DNA from: Dermanyssus gallinae | Taxonomy: Eukaryota; Arthropoda; Arachnida; Mesostigmata; Dermanyssidae | Assembly (NCBI GenBank): GCA_003439945.1 | Contig: QVRM01000977.1 | Span: 1 to 64,000, forward strand | DNA: 64,000 bases | Direction of reading: 5' to 3' | Part shown: piece by piece, positions 55,215 to 64,000 of the stretch | Position numbering within the stretch: the stretch's first letter is position 1 | Layout of the letters: each line of letters starts with the position of its first letter | Program-made: the position numbers and the translations under genes | The notes under the pieces: generated by a model | What the model saw: the letters and a program-made list of their open reading frames with translations, nothing else | The model's database searches: none | What the model was told of the DNA's origin: nothing

Positions 55215-56547
55215 CCAAACTCGAATGCAGTCCTTTGAGCAGTATTGTGTTGTCAAAGGAGGAAAGCAGTCTCCGCGTGGCGCTTGTAAGGGACACGGTC
55301 GGTGTGTTCCGCGAGAAGCACGAGAGGTGAGTCAGTAAAGATCCGAAGGAACCGTAATGACCCGTAGTGCGGCCATGCCTACAGTACGAGCTGCCGTAGC
55401 AGCAGCAGCAGCAGCAACGACGACAACTGAATTCCTGCTTTCTGACGGTGCCGTGAGGGCAGTGGCCTTCATGCGGAATCCATCACACGGTGGAAAGAAT
55501 CGCGCTGTACTACTGTACCCGGTGCGGGTATGTATGTGTATCTGTATGTGTATTTGTTCAAGTGTACTATAATGTCGTGTCCGTACCGATCCCCTTCCTC
55601 TGCGCGACACTGTACTCTGGGTCTAGCGCTTTTACTGTCGGCGGCGCCACGAGCGACGGGTCGGGACGACTGGGTTTCTTCAGGGAATGTGGACACGGAG
55701 CGTCGCCAAACAGAAGCCATACAAAATGGCTTCTCCATTTAGAATTGCTCATGCGCGTTGCCGCACGCTTACGAATAACCCAGCCAACTCAGCTGCCTCC
55801 TCGCCCCCCCCCCCTCCCCCCGCCGCCTCCCTCGCGGCAGTCAGGTGACCCTCGTCTGGGCTGTTGGCTCGAGGGCACCCTCAAGCCAGCGTGTCCCTTT
55901 TGCCTGCTAGCCGGCTTCCTCCGTAGGCCATTCATCTCTATCTATCTAGCTGTCTCTCATGTTCCCTCCTGCCTTGTCGCTATGCTCGAGAGGCTCGAGA
56001 GGCGCACTCGAAGGTCACCATTCTCAGTCTCATCACATTTACCAACATTATCATCATCATCATCATCATCACGAGTCCGCCATCCAGGTCGCACACGACT
56101 GTTATCTATGCGGCTGACACAGTCGACCGCCAACACTACCTGGATATGTATGTAGGTATGCATGTTTTATTTCTACTACTACCCACTTCACTATTGCCAC
56201 TGTTCGTCTAAATACTAATAATAAAATAAATAATAATAAAATGATTCCTACCACTAATATAGATTTTTTTATTTTGAGCGACAAGAATATGCCCTTATCT
56301 ACACTCGGGACGGGCCGGTGCCGATGATGCTCGCATAACGTCCGCGAAAAACCTTTGACGACGCGTGCATACTTAGAACGTACGTTTAACGAACGTTGTA
56401 TTTTTCGCGTCTGAAAGAGTATACTTGCGACGCAGCTCGTCCGATACGATGCAGATATTTTCTAAAAGTACAGCGGCTCGTAAAGAATTGGGTCCGCGGG
56501 CACGAGAGTGATTTCTCGTGCTTATTGAACCGCTCCTTAACATCTGA
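55215..56547. other. GC-rich island and flanks, no firm gene
   Basis: 55330-56110 is GC-rich with a C-run (55805-55820), CAG-type triplets and an ATC-repeat (56050-56070). Long open frames exist on both strands, for example a 221-codon plus frame at 55490-56155, but they lack domains and plausible splice boundaries. It may be a promoter/first-exon region. Confidence 0.3.
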
Positions 56548-56593
56548 AATAATGTAGCGGGTTAGTCCGCGTTTCCAGACCCGCTACATTATT
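56548..56593. repeat. Hairpin with 15-bp perfect arms
   Basis: AATAATGTAGCGGGT (56548-56562) is the exact reverse complement of 56579-56593, with a 16-base loop. Related sequence (TAATGTAGC, GGAGCGGG) occurs just downstream at 56630-56655, so the hairpin may be half of a larger decayed element. Confidence 0.85.
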
Positions 56594-56699
56594 CCATATG
56601 CAAGAAAAGGGCTCAAAAATGCGCATGCATAATGTAGCAGCAATAATGGAGCGGGCCTAGAAACCAGGCCCACGGCATCTACTTGTACTAGCACGGCAG

Positions 56700-57215
56700 C
56701 TATCTTACTTCGACCAAGCAGGGACAGTGACCTTGACGTGTAGGCACGGGAATGGGTCACCCCACGCTCGGATGCTGCCCCGGCCTCCTGGAACCGCACG
56801 CTTAACCTTGAATGTGACCTTCGCCTTTGGTTGGACACCGCAGGGCCGCCAACCTATCGCGACACGCAGGTAATTGTGGGGCCGGAACATTTTCAAACTT
56901 ACACGCTCCGTATTGGCAAATCGACCACTGATATATGCGTGCTCTGCTCTTCTGGAAGTGTCGACGACGCTACCCACGCGGCCTCGGCCTGCACGGCACT
57001 CGCTACGACACGCACGCCTGCAGATCCCGGCCTATCTGATCAGACGACACCTGTAATTGTCGGACATGCTACGCAATCCTGCTTCATGAACGCACGGATT
57101 ATACTTTCTCGACACCATAATGAGGGAGAAGGTTTGCTTAGGGAACCTGCCCAGAACTTGTGAGGGTAGGAAGGACTGAGGTTTTTGAGTGGGCAAGAGT
57201 CTCACACTAGGTATT
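56700..57215 (+). pseudogene. R1-like RT C-terminal fragment with 3' tail
   Basis: The frame at 56831 contains GPEHFQTYTLRIGKSTTDIC and CVLCSSGSVDDATHAASAC, matching GHGSFQTYMVKIGKTEVDIC and CVLCDAGETDDVDHTLFAC in the intact element. At 57188-57215 the hairpin GAGTGGGCAAGAGTCTCACAC follows on the same strand. Upstream RT is missing. Confidence 0.75.
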
Positions 57216-57610
57216 GTTAGTTGCTAACACTGACCGTGCATTATGCACTTTCCAAACCTCCCATATAAACAAAGCAGCCACGTAGAGCCCAGATGTGGTG
57301 TCTGCCTTCCATTGTGGTGTCAAGGAGTATTTCCAAGTATCTTATATATAAAATGCTATGCTCCTCTAACTTCAGATTGGGCTGCGGAGGCCGTTTTTAT
57401 TCGAATTAAAATATATTGCTACTGTTTTAGGCGGGGCTGAGTAAAGCCAATAGGAATAAAGCCAATTGGCGATGTGCACCAGGACGCTATTTGCTATACT
57501 CTCCAATTCACGTAATCACGAGAGCTATATAGCCTGCATAGGCTTGAATTTGTGATTGTAAAACTAGGGGATAAGGGAAACACTGTAGCTCGTATTATGC
57601 AATGCTCCAT

Positions 57611-58278
57611 AGAGTGATGCTCTAAGTACCCCTCTGGATTTCGGCCAAGGTTAAAATACGTTTAACTGCGTCATGTGCTAAGCCCGTTTGTTTTCCGAGA
57701 TCGCTCTTGTTGTCGTCCAGTTCCTTTGGAAGTCCTATATGGCTAAAATTATTGACCGCCGTGGAGAGACTAGGCAGAATGCTACTAAGTCAAGAAGCGA
57801 AGGCGCCATTTTGAATAGATTCGGTTTTTCGGTAGATTTGTTGAACTAGAGCCTTTTTTCAACAGCTAGGAAACGTGTCCAATCAGAGAATGACCTTAAA
57901 CATTTTCACAATACGATGGTAGGGTAATTTTGAGTTAGCATTGTGAGAGTGATGCTCTAAGTACCCCTCTGGGTTTCGGCCAAGGTTAAAATACGTTTAA
58001 CTGCGTCATGTGCTAAGCCCGTTTGTTTTCCGAGATCGCTCTTGTTGTCGTCCAGTTCCTTTGGAAGTCCTATATGACTAAAATTATTGACCGCCGTGGA
58101 GAGACTAGGCAGAATGCTACTAAGTCAAGAAGCGAAGGGGCCATTTTGAATAGATTCGGTTTTTCGGTAGATTTGTTGAACTAGAGCCTTTTTTCAACAG
58201 CTAGGAAACGTGTCCAATCAGAGAATGACCTTAAACATTTTCACAACACAATGGTAGGGTAATTTTGAGTTAGCATTT
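57611..58278 (+). repeat. 335-bp tandem duplication
   Basis: 57611-57945 and 57946-58278 are nearly identical; by eye I see about five or six differences (for example GGATTTCGG/GGGTTTCGG and ATGGCTA/ATGACTA). On the minus strand the unit and the adjoining 58280-58370 hold weak RT-like pieces (MDEMKNVIKKVQPWKTTG), so the duplicated DNA may come from a non-LTR element. Confidence 0.92.
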
Positions 58279-58399
58279 TAAGAGTTTCTATTGCCCGTTG
58301 TCTTCCACGGCTGGACTTTCTTGATGACGTTCTTCATTTCATCCATTGTGATGGAAGAGAAGTCTTCTTCTCCTGTGTGAAATCTCAACTGGTGGAGAG

Positions 58400-58940
58400 T
58401 TTTGGGAAATAGCTAGGTCGGAAGACAGTGTAAGTGCTTCAGTTTATGGCGGCCTATTTTGTTATTCTGGTTCCAGGGTTTGTGCTATACTTCGTCAAAC
58501 AGCTATTGTGAGCTCTCCGTTTTGCTAATTTAAATTTCCCGGATAAGGGCGATGGACATCTCCATATTTCTCGCACAGAGCCTGAAGATGTAGGCGGTGC
58601 TGAATGTACCGGCGAGGATTGATTTAGTGGCATTTTTTTCGTGCCTCGGCTATTCGACTATGCCACCAGCACTTGAGGATCCGGTCTGAACCGCTATTAC
58701 TATTAAAAGTACTACTATTATTTGAACTACTTTAAAATTGAACTACTTTAGTTATTCTGACTTATCGGCGGCAGCTACAAAGGATTGCAACGAGAGTTAG
58801 CCAAAATAAGTTAATTTACAATAAGAAATTACAGCTAAAGCCTGGCCGTACGACACGTACCGTATTATGTAGGTGCCAGTTTTTTAAAATTGCAACTGTT
58901 ACGAACCGTGAAATATACTGCAGCCTATATATATATATAT
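58400..58940. other. Unassigned DNA
   Basis: No feature recognised apart from a TA run at about 58926-58940. Confidence 0.35.
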
Positions 58941-59215
58941 ACGTGAAGGGTTCAGATGAAAAAGTACGATACTCTGGGTGATAATTGAAGCCTTTATTGA
59001 AAAGTCATCACCAAAGACCTGAGCACGAATATCTCACTCTTTCACAAGTCGACGAATTCCCTCTTCCCAGAATTCCTGCGGCTGTGACAAAAGCCAGTCA
59101 CTGTGTCCTTTAGTTTATTACCCGAGCTGAAGTGCTCTCTTTGAGATGTTCTTTAGCGGACTAAACTGATAGAAATCGCAGGACGACATGTCCGGGCACC
59201 AACTCTCGTCACCGG
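58941..59215 (-). pseudogene. Mariner transposase C-terminal relic
   Basis: The left end ACGTGAAGGGTTCAGATGAA, next to a TA array, looks like a mariner terminus. On the minus strand frames read MSSCDFYQFSPLK, which corresponds to the third catalytic Asp region, then WLLSQPQEFWEEGIRRLVK, typical of the mariner C-terminus, then VFGDDFSIK. The opposite end and the first two catalytic motifs are lost. Confidence 0.65.
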
Positions 59216-59347
59216 TGACGATCCGCTCTAACAAAGCGGATGTCTAGATGTCTCACTACGCTACCTAAAAGTTGCATATTTAAATTTTTACCGATTTGGT
59301 TGTTACGACGTTTCGTGCCTTTTAATTTGAACTCGTTATGGCATGCG

Positions 59348-59349
<2 letters not shown>

Positions 59350-59389
<40 letters not shown>
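59350..59389. repeat. (TA)n microsatellite
   Basis: TA array of about 40 bp. Confidence 0.95.
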
Positions 59390-59394
<5 letters not shown>

Positions 59395-59399
59395 CGTGT

Positions 59400-60110
59400 C
59401 TGTTTGTCAATCGTAGTAAAACGTAGTGCTAAATGTCTTTAATAGACACATCTGGTGGATAGCATATTAATCTTATAAATGCAATAGACAATCGATAGCT
59501 GCACATCTTGATGCTGTCCGATGCGAGCTAGGGCCCGCGGGGCTTTAGAGCAATTTTCTTTGAGATGCCAGGCAAGGAGAGTTAGGGTGTCAGGACAATT
59601 CTCAAGTAAGGAAAATGGTGCACCAGTTTAATGAGGCTTTTTCGTGCTTAACTGTATGGTCTGTCAAGGCATATGATTTACCCTTATGAAGAAGCGTGAG
59701 CATAATTGTTAAAATTGTGTTGAAATAAACTTAGTTTAACATAAAAACGTTATGCTAATAAATTATAACAATGATATAGCATGCATACGAAGCTATTTGT
59801 GTGTCTAAACAAATGTAAGCTATTAATTGGGCATCTACAGTTGTGCCCACGCAAACGTATCATCTAACTTTGGCTAGCCATAAGGCAACTGTAGATTTGG
59901 AGCAGCCAACGGGCTAGGATCCCCAAGACAGCAGTGTGAGAAATTAAAAATTCATCGGAGCCGCATTGTTTCAACACTTACTGGTCTCTGCTGCGTTCGC
60001 TGCATAGCCGACCTGTAGAGCACCGTGACTGACCATTGAAGGGGCTAGGGAGTTAATCCCAGAGCAGCGCGTTTTCGTTCTCAGAAGCTTTTCACACCTT
60101 AAAATTTGCG
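59400..60110. other. AT-rich DNA, nothing recognised
   Basis: No coding or repeat features found. Confidence 0.35.
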
Positions 60111-60112
60111 CT

Positions 60113-60113
60113 A

Positions 60114-60181
<68 letters not shown>
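60113..60181. repeat. (TA)n microsatellite
   Basis: TA array of nearly 70 bp with one TG interruption near the right end. Confidence 0.95.
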
Positions 60182-61031
60182 TCAATGCCTTTATAAAACG
60201 TAATAAATCTACAAGCATGCCAAGGTGCTGTCCCATGCTCATCGTGGGTGGTGACCATCGTGAGGACCGGACAGTTACCTGCAGGCAAATTCTTGTATCG
60301 CTGCAAGCAGTACCAGCGAATGCACGCACCGTAGTCTTCATGGCGCGCAGTATTCAAGCACGTTGGCAATGGCAGCTGTGTACGGTCTTCGTTGTGTATA
60401 CATGGCGGCTATCACAAGCGGCTCTATCCCAAGCAAGTAACGACGTAACTTGAAGACCTCTAGATCCTAAATGTTCTCCTACTGGTCCGTATTATCATTG
60501 TCTGCCAAACTTATATATTCCTCCAATCTTCCTGCCTGCTGTCGTGTAGCAGCACCAATGACGCAACGGTATCATTACCTGCTAAATAGCCAGCAATGTT
60601 TGCGGCAGGCGCCAGACGATAACAAAAACACGACAACGGCCTCTAGCGTTGCTATCACAAGGACCAGTGTGGGTCGCTTAGCTCCTTAATTCTCTGTCTC
60701 TGTGTGTTTATTTATTTCGATTTCTCTTGCTCTTACTCTCGTTTCTTGACTGTCTGATTTCTGTCCATCTGCCTCTATGTCTCTCCGCCTTCCCCTCTCC
60801 CTCTCTCTTCCTCCTCCTCGTCCTCCCATTCTCTCGATGTCCCTTTATCTCCATATCTCCCCTTCTCGAGATATCCGTTCGGCGCTAGTGTTCCTCGATT
60901 CGTTCGGATTCGTAGTATGTATGTATGTATGCAGGGGCGGGTGCAGCTCAGCTGAGCAGCTCGACAACGAAGATTGTCGTCGTCGAGCGTAGCCGCGCCA
61001 TCGACAGGCAATGGGTGGCCATGTGCGTTAC
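60182..61031. other. Unassigned DNA, pyrimidine-rich near 60700-60860
   Basis: CT-rich plus strand at 60700-60860 and a (GTAT)n run at 60914-60930. No gene recognised. Confidence 0.35.
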
Positions 61032-61710
61032 CCGCCTACCCCTATTGGGAGTCTCGGTTGGTTCGAGATATTTTCCAGACTCGCACTCTCGATTTTAATG
61101 GATCGCTTTATCCTCGTTGGCTCGTTCGTTGCTTCTGCCGCCTCTGCTTTGGCTTCGGCTTCGGCTGCTGCTGCGTCGTCTGTTCGAAGGCTGTTCTGGC
61201 GTCGCCGTTCGCCGTCCGTTGGGGGTCGGGCCGGCCGTCCGGCCGGCGTAACGCGGGCAAGAGGCAGCCTGGCAGACTTTGCCCACCACTCGCCATAGCT
61301 GGTGTCAGCGTCGCGGCCGAGGCTGCCGCCGCCACCAAATCGAGACAGATGAGCCTCCCGAGAATCGCCAGCACAGCCTGATTGTGCCAAGCCTTTTGGC
61401 TTGGCAAGAACTAAAGTCGCCTTCGGACCTTCTTCTTTGGCCTTCTCATCCGTTCTTCTTCCTCTTCTGCTCCTTCTTCTTCGTCGTCGTCGCTGTCGTC
61501 TTGTTCTCGGCAGAACAGCGCACTCACAGCACCAGAAGGGGTAGTTGTAGCAACTGCGCCATTGCCCTCCCTTAGCGCTGACACCGCTTCTGCCCACGCT
61601 GGCGTTGCTGTTGTTGTTGTTGTTGCTGCTGCTGCTGCTGTTGTTGCTGTTGTTGTTGTTGTTGTTGTCGTCGTCTGTGCTCTGGCTAAACTTCAACCGC
61701 CTCAAACCCT
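61032..61710 (-). CDS. Low-confidence exon candidate, low complexity
   Basis: A minus-strand frame is open from the TA arrays down to a donor-like GGCGG|GTAACG at 61032. It encodes an Asn/Ser run from a (GTT)n repeat (61600-61668), a basic run (RRQRRRRRRRSRRGRR near 61480), then KAEAAEATNEPTRIKRSIKI and ASLENISNQPRLPIG. The last part looks more like ordinary protein. No start codon follows the TA arrays and the acceptor is weak, so it could be an internal exon or a chance frame in GC-rich repeat DNA. Confidence 0.2.
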
Positions 61711-61786
61711 TTAAACCGAGAACAAAACGCACATTTGTCGCATGTTTGGTCCTTCCGGACACACACGTACCTTTGAATGTATATAA

Positions 61787-61787
<1 letters not shown>

Positions 61788-61822
<35 letters not shown>

Positions 61823-61859
61823 GTCTATCAACTGCTTTCTTAGTCTGTGTGTACACGAA

Positions 61860-61892
<33 letters not shown>
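61788..61892. repeat. Two (TA)n arrays
   Basis: TA arrays at 61788-61817 and 61862-61892, separated by about 45 bp. Confidence 0.95.
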
Positions 61893-61897
<5 letters not shown>

Positions 61898-63000
61898 AAA
61901 AATCACGTATATCCCCGGAGTAAGGGCACACACGACAGACGCACGTACATTTGAATAAATATGCTTTGAAAAAAGAACTCTATCTAGGGTACACGATCGT
62001 CCTACGTCTTCAAATTCAGTTACAAAGCAGTCTAATTCAAACGCTGTTTGTTTGAAAATTATGGTCGACTATGAGGAGCAGCTTTCCAGCAGTAATGAGG
62101 CTACCCGTGACATTAGTCGAAGTGCAGTGGAGAAATGGAGAGGGTAGAAACGAGTAGGTACGAGAAACGTCCCGAAGATTCGATAGAAATGTCTACTTGT
62201 ACCGAGACGAATCTACTGCATTCGAGCATAACCTGTGAGGCAATAAATACAGCTGACACAAGGTGCAGAAAAAAGCACTACAGAGAATGTAGTGACACTC
62301 TACAGGTGACCGTAGGCGATCGTGTTTTCATTCCTACGTACTTGGCTAGTCTAAGTTCAATAGACTATGTGATTAAGTGAGTGTGTGCAGTTCACGTAGT
62401 GCCGTACATTTTAAACAACTAAACATTCGGGGTCCAGAATTACCTTTTACAGTAAAAAAAAACCAAGACTTTTCTTCTTTGACGAGAAGGCGTGTGTGAC
62501 TGTCAAAGGAATATCTAATACAGACCTATGTCCATAGTAACTGCGAGATACGGCATCACTGACTTATTAGCCGACCGAATTTGATGAGGACCTCTTCGAG
62601 TAATGCAATGTCATGGGTCAGGTAGAGCAATAAAGGTCGAACTAGCTGGGTTGCTATTCCCCAGGGCCTAACAGCATTGCAAGTGAGAACACAGAAATTG
62701 CATCCGGTAAGCACATTAGGCCTTATTTTATTGGTAATCTTCCGGGATAGAGTCAACATGAAAGCTACTTTAATTCTAGCATACATTATGTAAGTAGCAA
62801 TCAACACAAGCTGCTAACCTGTGGTTTGAAGTATTGCACATGAAAGACGCGGTCGGTGTACGGGCACCAAGAAAATCACCACCAAATACATAACAACGGG
62901 TTCGATTTAAATGAATTCATTTGGCCACTCGCCGCGCAAGCACTATATTAAAATGTTCTGCGCAAACTATATTTTAAATCATTTTTAAGAAATTTGTTTT
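61893..63000. other. AT-rich DNA, nothing recognised
   Basis: No recognisable coding or repeat element. Confidence 0.35.
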
Positions 63001-63558
63001 TAATTCAAAAATTTCCTACGCATCTACAGGCTTGGAGCATGGTCTTGAAGCGTAGGCATTTGCCGTGAAACATGCTTTCTGTAGGATCGTTAGCAACGCG
63101 AGCATAGACAGCGTCGGTTGGCGGCAACACCGAAGCAAGCTACAATAAATACATGGCGCCAAATCAAACATGCCGCCACCGTACTAGCAAAGACGCGAGG
63201 AATCACTAAATGCGCGGGCAACCTGTGAGTATATAAGGAGGCATGAGAATAAATGAGTCAGTAACGGCCGCCGGCCAGTCATGGGCGGTGGTGGACACTA
63301 CTAAGCATATGTACTTGCCGTGAAGCATGCTTTCATTCTGCACCGAGAGCCGCACATGTTGAGATATCTAGGGTTTTACAAACAACGCTGGTGGCAGCAT
63401 GCCCGCTGTTTTTCTGCAGTATGGCTTCCTATCTATTCTCAATAAACATCGCTTTAAAAAAATGGCCAACAGCAATGATCTAGTCGGTGACACCTCGGTT
63501 GATGACAACCATAACTAGCGCACTAACCCCCTGAACCATGCCGCCACGTTCAGTGCGA
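63001..63558 (-). mobile_element. SINE-B copy 3, split by an LTR
   Basis: The head lies near 63555 on the minus strand (GTGGCGGCATGGTTCAGGGG, then GGTTGTCATCAACC) and the body includes CTATTCTCAATAAACATCGC on the plus strand. The 3' part (TTTTTAATTC and GGCTTGGAGCATGG) lies at 63001-63079, beyond the LTR at 63080-63306. Confidence 0.6.
63080..63306 (+). mobile_element. LTR related to the solo LTR at 36775-37037
   Basis: On the plus strand it shares CATAGACAGCGTCGGTTGGC, AAATGCGCGGGCAA, GAGTATATAAGGAGG, GAATAAATGAGTCAGT and GTGGACACTAC with the reverse complement of 36775-37037. It begins TGTAGGATCG. The TATA-like box and AATAAA are about 16 bases apart. No short target duplication is clear; instead 20-bp direct repeats (63060-63079 and 63315-63334, one mismatch) flank it. 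Confidence 0.75.
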
Positions 63559-63576
63559 ATTACAGACAGATTATGG

Positions 63577-63665
63577 ACTGGGAACTGCTTGCGCATCTCA
63601 TCAAACAGTCAGAAAGGCGAATTTACTACACCTGGCGGGTGTGCTTCCCGGGAGCCACGGGGAGG
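63577..63665 (+). repeat. Dispersed repeat shared with 32258-32345
   Basis: Same ordered blocks as at 32258-32345 (TGGGAACTGCTTGCGCAT, TCAAACAGTCAG, GGGAGCC). Nature unknown. Confidence 0.75.
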
Positions 63666-64000
63666 GGGGAGCGCCTAAGGGGGGTGGCGCTAAAAAAAAT
63701 TTTTCTTGTAGCATAGATTTAAAAACTTCGGATATGATGTTCCAGTTTGAGAAGGCTTCCATCATTTTTTGCAGATGTCATATAGGTTAAAAGCTAGAGT
63801 TTTCATTAAAAGCCGTAGGGGTGCGCGCTGCTCCGCCCATGCAGGGCACCGTTTTGTCTGTTCTACTGTCCTGAGGTTCTTCTGACTACAATGAAATCAT
63901 TTTCTACGACTTTTGCCACTTGCTTCTACGGTCAATGAGAAAAGCTACCGCGAAATTAAGAGAAAATTGCGCTAGAACATCTGGGCAAACATTTCTTCAT
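63666..64000. other. Unassigned end of window
   Basis: G-rich at first, then AT-rich. Nothing is recognised. Confidence 0.35.

Noticed and set aside
55490..56155. 221-codon plus-strand frame in a GC-rich island
   Set aside because: Composed of biased sequence (poly-Pro from a C-run, Ser-runs from an ATC repeat) with no domain.
1..64000. CRISPR arrays, operons, bacterial terminators or rRNA genes
   Set aside because: No regularly spaced short repeats with unique spacers, no gene clusters with ribosome binding sites and no rRNA-like sequence; the content is eukaryotic.

Overview
This window is eukaryotic nuclear DNA from a large, repeat-rich genome, almost certainly an arthropod. The main reason is a long R1-clade non-LTR retrotransposon, a clade known chiefly from arthropods, together with several DD34D mariner elements, tRNA-derived SINEs, CR1/jockey-like retrotransposon relics, Ty3/gypsy-like relics and many (TA)n and (CAA)n/(GTT)n microsatellites. 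A chelicerate (mite or tick) is a guess from the overall texture only. There are no operons, prokaryotic genes, rRNA or convincing tRNA genes. Most open frames are chance frames or microsatellite translations.

Layout. At 0.7-2.4 kb, two minus-strand exon candidates (2377-2074 and 1249-695) have good splice signals and matching codon phase, so they are the best evidence for a host gene; a SINE sits in the intron between them. At 5.4-7.8 kb lie a tRNA-like SINE head, a ~1 kb foldback repeat and a possible LTR plus gag start. At 8.0-9.4 kb is a mariner whose transposase is intact except for a frameshift near its C-terminus. At 10.9-11.2 kb is another minus-strand exon candidate, followed by a SINE and an R1-type 3' tail. 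From 14 to 15.1 kb there is an inverted duplication. From 17 to 22.7 kb runs a GC-richer block of alternating (CAA)n and (GTT)n arrays with higher-order tandem repeats. From 23 to 33 kb lie fragments of mariner, R1-like and jockey-like elements.

At 34.0-35.5 kb is a duplicated SINE head followed by a mariner with perfect inverted repeats but a broken catalytic triad. At 36.4-37.6 kb a solo LTR with a 5-bp target duplication interrupts a reverse transcriptase relic. At 37.7-43.1 kb is the centrepiece: a nearly complete minus-strand R1-clade element, with an intact 723-residue ORF1 and a 1,011-codon ORF2 broken by one in-frame UAG between endonuclease and reverse transcriptase. From 44 to 48 kb there are gypsy RNase H/integrase relics, an R1 tail and a CR1/jockey-like RT relic with a GATAT-repeat tail. 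At 52.1-53.5 kb a decayed mariner carries a SINE insertion with a 15-bp target duplication. The rest holds a tiny MITE, an R1 C-terminal fragment, a 335-bp tandem duplication, another mariner relic, and an LTR nested in a SINE-B copy at 63 kb.

How the pieces relate. The SINEs must be mobilised by some LINE in the genome, and the 5'-truncated R1-like tails fit target-primed reverse transcription. At least six R1-like 3' ends share a small predicted hairpin whose stem is preserved by G-U or complementary changes; it is a candidate recognition element for the R1 reverse transcriptase. Several mariner-type insertions lie directly in (TA)n arrays, as expected for TA-targeting transposases. Long gaps between these features hold nothing I recognise.
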